Shown: in pieces, positions 11,201 through 23,200 of the stretch
Numbering within the stretch: position 1 is the first letter of the stretch
Layout of the letters: every line of letters begins with the position of its first letter
From: Candidula unifasciata
Lineage: Eukaryota > Mollusca > Gastropoda > Stylommatophora > Geomitridae
Reading direction: 5' to 3'
DNA: 64,000 nt
Assembly (NCBI GenBank): GCA_905116865.2
Contig: CAJHNH020001571.1
Coordinates: forward strand, 124,001 to 188,000
Notes under the pieces: generated by a model
Databases searched by the model: none
Seen by the model: the letters and a program-made list of their open reading frames with translations, nothing else
Told to the model about the DNA's origin: nothing
Program-made: the position numbers and the translations under genes

Positions 11201-14200
11201 AGAGGGCGCAGCCCCTGTCGAGCGGGAGGCCTGATACGGTTGTGAGGTTAAGCAGGCATGTGCAGGACGTGACGATTCCTTGGGTGAGCCCAGAACCAGA
11301 GCGCCATGTGCCGGCTCTTCATACATGGATGCCTCCTTGGATGGCGGGGAATGCCCATGATCTGCCCCTGCCTTCCCTTGAGGGCTAACTGCTCCACAGG
11401 GGGCTGACCCAAAGGGGTACTCCGGGGGCAATACCTGCGGCAAAGGAGACAATGTGGACACCACACAAATCAGGCAACGTCTCGACCCACACAAAACAAT
11501 GGCCACAGTCACCCTAGAAATAGGCCTGACGTCTTCCTTCGAAGTCGGCGTACAGCTGCCCATGAGGCAGGGAAATGAAAAACGGTTGTACACGCAAAAA
11601 TCAGGTCCAGGTGAAAGCCAAAAGTCCAAGCGGACGATTACCTGACCTACCACTGGAATTCACAGCCGGTGTTCGATGAAAAAAAATCATGTGCCTCTGT
11701 TGTAGTGAGTGGGGGCATTTATGGTTCATTATCTCACTATCACAAGATTCTAAGCCAGTTCTGTGTTCTGGTCAAGGACACAAGAAATCTGTGGGCTTAG
11801 ATTCTTGACCTCCCTTCCACCCTCTTTTTTTTTTTTTCACATAAACTTTTTAAGGGAGCTTCATTGCCTCTTTACCAAACCATGTATAGTTCTATTTTGA
11901 AGTATTTATTAATATATTTATTTCATATTACATCAAATATATTTATTTACTTTCAGCAGAATGTTACTATGTGACTAAACAAGGCTTATGCCACACCCCT
12001 ATGTTTTCTCATTGACAGCACCCTGGTTCTGGTCTCGATTAAGCCATGTTGCCAAACCATCCATGTATTTATCTCCTTGTTACGGCCTTGATTTTTTTCC
12101 ATCAAGTTTATTTCTTCCCTTGAGATGCCCAACTAATCTTGACAGTCTACATCTAATTTCTCAAATCTTTTAAGATTTTCATCTGTGTTTTGAATGACTG
12201 CTTCATTTTTGTTTCTGTCCATCCATGGTGTTCTTTGCATTGGCACCTGAGAAAACAGATCATATCCTCCAAAAATTGTCCCAAATACAACATATCAGCG
12301 TAAAAGTTTTGGCCAAGAGAAACATTGGTGCAAGTCAAACTTGACGGCTCGCCGAGTGAATTACAAAAGACAGTGAAGTTTATACTAGAGACAACATTGC
12401 AGATATAGATAATTTATTTCAAACGAACAAAAGAAGAAGAAGATTTCCCCCAGAAACCACATTTCTTCTGCCTGTTCGTCATTTTTTGGTTATTTAGACT
12501 GTAACTTTCTTTACAATTTTACAGAAACTAAAACTAAGTCTAATCTAATGGTATGTGTATTTGACACTATTTTATTGAATACATATCTGAGCATGTAATT
12601 GTACCTTTTGAAATATAGGTTTTCAAAAGCTGGGAGTTACTTCAGTGAAAAAAGAAATACAGATAAAGCGGTTATGTAACAACTCACTATAAACAAGTCA
12701 CTAGTGAACACAATAGAAATGTGAAAAGACAAATACTGTGGTCATATCAAATAACACAACAAGCTACTGAAATTCATAGTAGTGGGAAACATTGAAGGCA
12801 AAATAAATTGTAGTAACAGCCATAGGTGAACACCAGACTAAAAAAAACAGCCCATCAATATGTTGCCTGTTGTATTTTTATTTTCATACCACTCCCACTG
12901 TGCCACCTTTGTCTTCAGTGCTACTTAAATATGTCAGTGATTCTACCTCTTCAAATGAGGTTGTGTCAAAGGACGTGAGGTTTTAACTTTCTTGATTTAT
13001 TCTCATTAGCGTCTTTGCAATAATAGTGGGATAATAAGAAAAATAAATAAGTTCTTTAAGGAAGCAGTATATAAAAACGTCAATGGGGAACAAAATAGAA
13101 ATGCAACACTTACTTTAATTTGATTGGGGGGTGTTTAATAGATTTTTTTTTAAGTTTCCTCTTTCCAGCATTGCAATCTGTAGTATAAACATATCAAGGA
13201 TGAAGAATCAAAAGGTAATAATCCCAGTGGATGGGTTACTTTGACATTAAGTAACATCAGTGATTGCTAGACTCAGAAACTGCCTGTCTACCTGTCTGCA
13301 GGTACAGAGAAGCTGGAGCTGAAGTGATAACTGTGTTCAGCAAGTTTTGTTCTTGCGTGGAAAGGGCCAGCGTTGATGAGGCCTTCCTTGACCTCACAGA
13401 TGAAGTCTCTCGGAGGTTAAAGGCTTTGGGAGACAGTCAAGTGCTGGCAGGCCAGATAGCAAACACATTTGTTGAAGGCTATGCCAGCTTGGAGGGTATG
13501 TGTTTCAGTGTGATTATTTTTTTTTAGCAGATGCTTTATCCTTTAGATATACTAGGTCCTGGCAAATGAGGTGGGGTGACCAATTCGTCAAAAAAATTAA
13601 AATTATCCTGCAATATTTTTTTTTTTTTTTTTTTTTAGAAAACTGACTGAGGTGAACTTTTCTCCTGCCGACCTAGCAATCATATGTTCAAATCACCATG
13701 AGTGCAGATAAAAGAAAAAAAATGACCTGTGCTCCTAGATTGACCCAACATTAACATTTGTACCAGGATGTTTTGAAAAGTTTAGGCAGCTGTAATGATC
13801 TTGATTGCATCACTTATCAAGTGGCCTTTGATTAGGGCCAGCACCATATTAAAGTCTAGACTCATGGGCAAAAAATACATATTTTCAAGAAATGAAATTC
13901 ATTAACGTTTTTTATTTTAATTTTATTTATTGACACTAGGGACCTCAGAATGGCTAATGAAGTTGTATAGCAACAAAGAAGCAAATGAGAGTGAGTGCAG
14001 GCTGGCAGTTGCAGCAAGTATGGTTGAGGAAATGAGAGCAGCGGTGCTGAAAGAGACAGGGTTCACTTGCTCAGCGGGAATATCAAATAACAAGGTATAT
14101 GTGTTAATATGACTATAATGATTGTACTTATTTTTTGTTTTGCCTCAGATGACTCGCCAATTTGGCATTACTGTATGTTACAAATCCCATTAAAGCCGCT

Positions 14201-17200
14201 AAATTGGCATCCCTGCACTGGCCTCTCCCTGGCAATCCTAGTTAATGGCATTCGTTCTCTTTTCTCCTGCTGTTTGTTTTTTATTTTTATTTTGTAATGT
14301 TTTTTTTTTACACTGTTAAAAGTAATAATTTGCCTTTAGTCTTAGCAGTTGCATAGTGGCTTGTATAAAATGATTGTTTTTAAAAGATTTCTTAAGGTTC
14401 AAAGCTTTTTCCCTTAAGGATATCTGGGACGAAACTGTTAATCTCAGATTAATTACAACAAAAAAACATGCCCTCCAAAATGAAGCATTAAGGTAAATGG
14501 GTGAAGTCTAAAGATTAATATGTTTAAGTACTTATGTACCCTGATAACAGCAGTTGGAAGATGTATTAGAGAAATTAAAATGTAGAATAGCTCAAGCAGA
14601 AAGAATAATATACTAAGCAGTCTGTCTTTGTCAGCTGAGATGAGAAAGTTATTAAGGTCTATATTGAATCACTCGGAATGTATGGAAGTGTATCTTGGAC
14701 AGTTGGCACTTTAGTTAAAAAAAAATAAATGTGAAAGCTGCAGAGATGTAGTTTTAGAGAAGTTAACAACACCATGAACAGATAACGAAGAATAAGGAAG
14801 ATGACTTGAAAGACATTAACTCATGATGAAAACTTATTACATACATCAAGAAATAATCTACATACTTTGTTCATATTGGGAGAAGGAGAAAACTGGAGTA
14901 TACCATAACAGCAGGAAGTTTGGAGGGAAAGAGAGGCAGAGTAAGACAGAGAAGATTCTGGACAGTTTGATATGGCACAGAGGATCATTACAGAGGAAAT
15001 TACTGAAATTGCATGAGACAGAAGGATGTGGGCTAAATAGAGTTAAAGTCGAAAGGATCGACTTCATGGATTCAGTTTTTACCCCATATGACTCAGTCTC
15101 TCTCCTAGAATGGCTAGCTGCCTGCTAAGAGTGTAATACAAAACATGAACTCTGTAGCTCCGGCATTGATCCCCAGGGGTCTCTGTTAAAATTGTAAACT
15201 GAATGGTGCGGTCACAAAATGAACCCATGACCTTCAGAGAATGAGGCAAACGGCTTAACCACGTTGCCATCGAGGCCTTTTCTAGGGACTGACATAAGTA
15301 TCAGTAGCATCTGGCACAGATAGAAAAATATCAGTGTCTCGGAAACTCTTGAAATAACATTTGAAATATTTGTAGATATTGATTGACAAACCCGCCACCG
15401 AGGCCTTTTCTAGGGACTGACATAAGTATCGGTAGCACATGGCACAGATAGAAAAAATAGAAAAATATCAGTGTCTCTGAAACTCTTGAAATAACATTTG
15501 AAATATTTGTAGATATTGATTGACAAACTCGCCACCGAGGCCTTTTCTAGGGACTGACATAAGTATCAGTAGCACATGGCACAGACAAAAAAAAAAAAAA
15601 GAGAAAAATATCAGTGTCTCGGAAACTCTTGAAATAACATTTTAAATATTTGTAGATATTGATTGACAAACTCGCCACCGAGGCCTTTTCTAGGGACTGA
15701 CATAAGTATCAGTAGCACATGGCACAGATAGAAAAAAATAGAAAAATATCAGTGTCTCGGAAACTCTTGAAATAACATTTGAAATATTTGTAGATATTGA
15801 TTGACAAACTCTGTGTGTGTTCCTGGCCACTCTTTTAGGGATTTAAAAAAAAAATTAGACTCACTGCCCCTCAACTAGTCTTTCGTAAAAGGCGGCTAAG
15901 TTTTGCTGAAATTTGATGTTTTGGGCTATAAGGCGCATATATCACAGCTTCTTTCCTTCTAAAGTTGGATTGCATCTGCCTGAGAAGTGAGGAACCAACA
16001 GTCTGCTTACAGATGAGCCAGATCTGTACAATGAATTTATACATCAAAACTCAAGTTCTGGAACAAGACTAAAGCCCATAAGTGGACCAACAACCAGAAT
16101 TTTCTGCTGGAGTTACAGCTGCTGAAAGCGAAGAAGAAGAAGAACAAAAGGAAAAGAAGAAGAAGGATAGTCTAGCTGAAAATATAACGCAATGTGCCAA
16201 CTTCCCTTTTTAAGGGCAAACACAGCTGAAGAAGAAGTAGATTGATACACTTATGAAATATTGTTGGAAATAACGACATCCAGTAGACACGTACAAATGT
16301 TTCCTGTGTTTTCAGATGCTGGCCAAGTTTGCATGTGGTCGAAACAAACCTAACAAACAAACGGTGCTGCCTATGTCTGCTGTTCAAACACTGTTTGAAA
16401 CCTTACCTATACACAAAATGTAAGTGATTGTTCATAAATTCAAAGATTGACAGGTAGACAGAAGTTAACCACATAAAAACTTTCTTGACTTGACTGTTGG
16501 TGAGGACTTCTTGGATGTTATAGGGTTAAGATATTAATTACTATTCTTTTTGTTTCATTTAGGATATTAAAACTAAAATATAATAATGAAAATATATTTT
16601 TACATTTATTTAACATCAAAAGTTTGACGTTACTATGAATTCTTAATCATATTGTACTCATGGGAACTGGGAAGGTGAACTAATTTTCGAAAGCAGACAA
16701 CATAAAACAGTAAAATAGCACACTTTGCTGAGTGAGAACTGTCTAGAAAAACAAAAACAAAAAACAAGAGAAAAGTGGCTGAACAAAGAAAGAGGCAAAA
16801 GGAACAATAAGTTTTAAACTAAATGCATCAACTAAACTAAAAAGTGAATGTCAGCATAAACCCTTTGTCCTGAGCATTTGAAAAGCACACTTCTGGTTGG
16901 GTCCAGTTCTCAGTAAATGTCACTTTTTCATGTCTTGTCTGTAGTGACCTGTTTACGAGACACATAGCAATACATGCGACATCTTTACGAGACAACATTG
17001 CTGTTGGCCGAGCTAATGCCCATGCAAACGTTTTAGCAGGTCAGGATATGAACACATTGACTAACCATAACATTTATGGGGTTCCTCTTTGAGCTAAATG
17101 ACTTTTTCAAAGCCAATTTAAGGTCTGATTTTCTCGCAGACCTCAGTGTTAGAGGTCACAGCATGAGTCCTGATACAAGTATGTTTTTTAGGCCGCAGGG

Positions 17201-20200
17201 GATGTATTCCCTTTAATGCTTCACCCTTTTCATGTTTATTGATTACTCATTTGGTATATCTTTATATATTTCAAACAAATAATTATAAAATATAAATTAA
17301 TGCATTTAAAACAAATTTTTTAGTGATCTGTGTTTAAAAAAAAATTCATTTTCATGTTACAATTAACTCTACGGTCATTTTAAGGGCTACACATATAGTT
17401 TCGGAATAATTCTTAACTGCACCTGACTGCAGGTTACACAGGGCAGGTGAGGCCGTTACAAGAACCTCAGTTATAACTTCTTTGAAGGCTGAACGGGGTA
17501 TCTGGGATTTATCTTGTTGGCTTTACATCCATATTAAGATTTTGTGATCTCAGGGTGGTCAGACCCCAAAGGGGAAAGCTAAACATAATAGAGCAGTTTC
17601 AAAATTTTGACATACCAGATACTTAGACTTATGAATCATATTTTTTAATAGTATGAGTATTCAACTCCTCAAAAAGCAATGGCAATCTCATCATTATATA
17701 GAAGGTCCTTTGCAGAACCTTGCCATGATCACGGTCTACCTATAAGAAAATAGGTCTCTTACCAGCCCCGTAAAACATTACTGAACAAACAAATGCCTAG
17801 TTAATCTACAAACAGTTTACAAATGCTTGGGTCAGTTTGCAGTGCCGTGTAAAGGATACACAACTATCTTTTTCTGTGCAAACATTGTTCTCAGCCTCAT
17901 GAAACAATTTACCAGATAATGTCTATTCCTTCACAGGACTGTGTGCTACACCAATAATTCTGGATGTTTCCATGATGAGTACCTCAGTTAAAGCTTCCCA
18001 GAAGGTTGAAGAAGTTATTTGGCATTTTCTCTGTTGGGTTCTCATCCCTGCTGTGACTCTCTGAGCTGCAGGGATGGTCATACCCCTGGGGAAAGGTAGA
18101 GACCCAAACCACTGACAGCTTTCTCTTCAAATATTCCCTGCGTAAATTCTGCGACCCCATTAGGGGGGGGGGGGGGGGGTAGACCCATTGGACCCCCTAA
18201 CAAGCATGTTGTAGGAGTTGACCAATAAGCCGGGTCTGTCTGGATACAAATAAGCCAGATCTGTCTGGAAACAAATAAGCCAGATTGATACAAATAAGTC
18301 ATATCTGGATACAAATAAGCCAGGTCTGAATACAAATAGCCAAGTCTGTCTGGATACAAATAAGCCAGCTCTATATAGATACACATAAGCTGGATCTGTC
18401 TGGATACAAAAAAGCTGGGTCTGTCTGGACACAAAAAAGCCAGATTTATATGTATACAAATAAGCCAGATCTGAATACAAATAAGCCAATTCTGTCTGGA
18501 TACAAATAAGCCAGATCTCGATACACATTTTGTAGGGATGTTTCCTTTGAATTTGGGTGTATCTAAGGGGGAGGAACCAACAGTCTACATACAGTTAAGG
18601 CAGATCTGTAAAATGAATGTCCAGGTTTGCAGCTGGTGAGTGCAAATAATAGTAAGAAATGCTTGTCTCTCTCAAATATGTGGGAAAAGCTACTACAGCA
18701 GTCTCTAACAGTTTCTAACTGGTGGATCAGAACTTTTATATCAATGATATAAGGCTGTCAAGAGCAGACAGTTCAACAGTAATGAACCTTTTTTTTTTTT
18801 ATGAAAATGTATTGCCTTTTTCATTTTGCACATATGCTCTCTCTCTCTTTCTCTTTTATCCTTTCTGTCACTCTTGCCCCCCCCCCCCCCCCCCCCCCCC
18901 CCCTTTCACCCTCTCACTCAGGTGACATAAAAAAAAGAATTTTGTCAATACAATTTTAACTAGCCGCCATCTTGGAGGAAAGCTTGGAACTTTTCTTACA
19001 GACGAGCTTGGCCTGAAAAACATGTGGGACTTGACCAAATTTTCTGAGCAAGAATTGCAGAAGCACTGTGGAGTCAAGACTGGGTAATTAATTTCTTAGC
19101 ACTTTGGCTTAGTTTTTTTTTTTTTTTTTTGGTTGTCTTGTGCATTCTTAATAAATCCTCTTCTTCTTTGTTCGCTGGCTGTATGCTCCGGCAGAAAGTC
19201 CTGGTTGTTCATCCATTTGGACTTTCCCTTTGTGTCATGGCCTGAGTTTTGCGTGTACATCCGTTTTACCTACTTTTTTGTGTGCAGTTGGTTGTTCCTT
19301 GCCACTCGGGCAGAGGTACTCCGACTTGGAAGGAAGTCCCCAATTATAAATGTGGAAACATAATAGTTTATTGGTTAGGTCACTTACCTGCCAATGATGG
19401 TCATGGGGCTGTTAATTGTTAGTGCTGGAGTTTTAGATAAGTCAGTATGTGTGAATCTTTTCTTTTCCTTGGTTTTGGCTAGCTGTGTAACAAGCAACGG
19501 AATCAGTAGAAAAACAACTGGAGAGAATGAGGCACCTGGGTGTGACCAGAGGGTCTGGCCGGCTCACTGCACTCAGAGGAAAGGCAAGACGGACATATAA
19601 CCAGATTGTGACCGGAACCATCAGTATTGCAACTCTGAGCTGGCTGCTGAAGATGAGGACGAAGCACACATGGGAATACCATGAGTGCTGTGATTTTTTA
19701 TTTCTTGAATCAACTCAACTGACTAGCTGTGTGTTTTTCTTAACACTCTTCTCCTAGCTCCACAAGTCAAGGTATAGGATACCCCTGTAACTTGGTTTGG
19801 GCTGCATCAAGGGGGAGGGCCCAATATGGATTCTGCCTGGCAGGAATGTTCAACAGGTTCAACATCACGTCCATCATTTTCATTGTCAGCCACTGGCATT
19901 CTTCTTCTTCTTCTTCTTCACTTCCTCTTTTACCGCTGTAGGTGTCGAGGGAGATATAAGGCTCTTATATGTGTGTGAATGCCACGACGGATTTGAAAAA
20001 ATGATAGCAGAAGGCATGGTGCCCAGAAGGAGGGGGCAGGGGCCAAGCAAAACGAAGATGGGCAAAGGATATAAGTGACACCTTGAGTATGAAAGTACAT
20101 GAAGTGGGAAAGCTAGTGAGAGACAAGAGTTTCTTTCAGGCAGACCGTGATGAGAGCGACGTTCTGCAAAGGACCTGCTAGATGATGATGTGTGTGAATG

Positions 20201-23200
20201 TTCATAATTAGTCAGATTTTCCTGCTACCGGATAAATTAGTTTATTTTCTGGTAGGAGATCCTGTATGTTGTAATCTTTTTTTTTAATGATGTTACATGA
20301 TCTTCTTCTTCTTCTTTTGCTGCTGCTGCATTCATCCATAAAAGGGTAATTAGCATGTCGTTTTGCGGTTTACAGCTAAGCTGTAATATCTGCACTTTTT
20401 GACCTAACACATCTGATTTCGGCAAAAACCTCCCTTAGTCACATTTTAAAAAGGACCCTTTTCCACGCCTTCAGGCATTTTGGGCATATAGGGCTAGACT
20501 TATATTTTATAGACCACTTGCCACTCATTAGGTGATGTGGTCAACATTACGATGTCCGCCTTTACTTTCCATGACTATACCTGATACCCACTCAAGGCTA
20601 AGTCGACCTGGTAGCTAGGGCTATTAAAAAGAAGAAAAAAGTCCGGCTTTATAGAAACCGCACTCATGACCTTCCCATCCGCAGGCCAGCATCTAGCTGC
20701 TATACCACGGCGGCTGCCGGTCACCTTTTACGACCTGCTTATTGAGGGTCAGTAGATTCCCCCTGCCCCCACTTCCCTGTAAGGTTCCAGAACTCACATA
20801 AGGAGCTCCAGGATCAACCTAAATATGTCTACAAGGAACTCATTGTGTGTAATGTTATTCAAATCTTAGGAGCTGGTTGTATGGTGCATGTCGTGGCATT
20901 GAGACAGAGTCAGTGGCCACCAGAGTTCTTCCCAAATCCATTGGCTGCAGCAAAAACTTTCGGGGAAAAGAAATTTTAGACACTAAAGAAAAGGTTGGTT
21001 TGCTTCTTCTTCTTCTGTTTCTTCTTCTATTTCTTTTTCTTCTTCTATTTCTTTTTTTTCTTCTTCTTCTTCTTCTTCTTTTTCTTCTCCTCCTCCTCCT
21101 CCTCCCACATATTTCAAACTACAACAGAAGTTCTGGTTGTTTATCCACTTCTGGACATTGGTCAGGTTTCAGAACTTCAGTTGTGCGTGCACATTCATCC
21201 TAAATATCTGCTTTAACTGTATGTAGACTGTTGGTTCCTTACCCTTAGGCAGATACACCCGACTTCAAAGGAAACATTCCTACTTAGTAAACTCTTACAA
21301 CATGCTTGTTATGGGGTCCAATGTGGCTCTTTCCCCCCCCCCCCCCCCCAGATGGGGTTGTAGAACTACATGGGGAACATCTGAAGAGAAGGTTGTCAGT
21401 GCTTTGTGTCTCTGCCTTTTCCCTTCTAGGCTGCTTCTTAAAGATATGACAATCCCTGCAGCCTAAAGAGTTACAGCATGGATGAAAAAAAACTGAGAAA
21501 ATCCCAGATAACTTCTTCAGCCTACTGGGAAGTTACTTTCTTCCTTCTTCTTTGCGTTCACCAGCTGTAAACTCCAGCGAAAAGTTCTGGTTGTTTGTCC
21601 ATTTCTGGACTGCAGTCCTGTTTCAGAACCTGAGTGTTGCGTGTGCATCAGTTTGACAGATCTGACTCATTTGTGTATAGATTGTTGGTTCCTTGCCTCT
21701 CAGGCAGTTGCACTCTGACCTCGAATGTAGCTACCTATTAGTCAACTCATATGACATGCTTTTGGGTAGGCAGTGGGTCTGTTCTTGTTTTCCCTGAAGC
21801 CCACACAGGGATTAGGAAGTTATAACTGAGGCACTTGTGATGGAAACATAAAAAATTACCCTGGTTTAGCATATGGTCCTGTGAAGGAACGGACATTATC
21901 TGGTTAATTGTTTTATGTGGCTGAGAACAATGTTTGCACAGAAAAAGTTAGTTGCCTATCCTTTACACGGCACTGCAAACTGACCCAAGAATTTATAAAC
22001 TGTTTGTGGTTTTACTAGGCATTTTTTGTTCAGTAATGTGCACGATGCAGGTGAGATACCTAGTTTCTTTTAGGCAGACCGTGATAACGGCGAGGTTCTG
22101 CAACATCCCGTAAAGGATATGCAACCAGCCTTTTAGCGGTTTAAAGCTTTAAGACAGATGGGGCTGCCTGATCATGTACGCTGTTGGAGACTTGCTGGTG
22201 AGAACATTTAGTAATGTTAGTTATGTAAGCCAGTGATTCCCAAACTGTACGCCGCTTTGCCCCGGGGAGCCGTAACCTCTTCGCAGGGGCACAGTGAAAT
22301 ATTTGAAGATATGCGAGTTTCATTTTTTTTTATCTCTTGCATACAAATAGTCATACTTTTACTTAGGTTAGGGCGGCATGGAAAAATTTAATTTGAAAAA
22401 AGACGCTGTTACTAAGACAAGTTTGGGAAACACTGATGTAAACCAGGAAGAAATCTGGCACCACTTACGCTTCTCTGAGAGACTCTCTTTCTCTCTGTTG
22501 TACTGACTTCTTAAAAAGGCTATCTAAATGACATCCAGTCATTAATACAGAGACGTTCTTATTCAGAATACATTTTGTAAATAAGTGCTGCTTGTGGAAA
22601 TTTCAACTCAATCCCTCCTTCCACTCAGTGTAGAAAATAAAGATTAAAACAAAACCCATGAATAACATTTAAATTCATGGTAATGAGAAGGATAAACTGA
22701 TTGGTTATGCTATAATTTCATTGTTTATTTTGAAAATTAAGTTCTCACTATGATTTCATTTTGTTACCCTTTTGTTACACTACATAGAAACAGGGACAAA
22801 TGATTTTAAAATATCGCTGTCTATCTGTCTCTCTACCGCTGCCTTATTTTTATTCAGTTTCACCCACCACTACCACTCCTGTGGACAGTTCCACTGCCCC
22901 CCCCCCCCCCCCCCCCCCCTTTGATTGAGGCAGCTACCACCCTCTGACCATCCCCGCCCCCCATGGGAAGCACTGTGATATACTAAGATGCTTCTCATTG
23001 CCAATCTTGTAAATGGGTATGTTTTGCTTTCATGTAAAGAATTTTTGCTTTTGTTGTCACATTATCTCTAGCTGTATTTGTATTTACTTTTCATTTTTTT
23101 TTTAATCATAGGTCAAGTTCTGGGTGTCTGAATTGTCTGAGGAAATGAGTGAGAGGCTGAACCGGGATAAAGAGTTGGTAGGTGACTGTTCTTTGCTTTT

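Noticed and set aside
10967..11653. 228-codon minus-strand open frame
   Set aside because: Its start lies in a reverse family C repeat and the rest is GC-rich sequence where stops are rare. No domain, and no splice or start context.
15268..15811. CRISPR-like array
   Set aside because: Units of about 140 bp are wholly repeated without unique spacers; the genome is eukaryotic.
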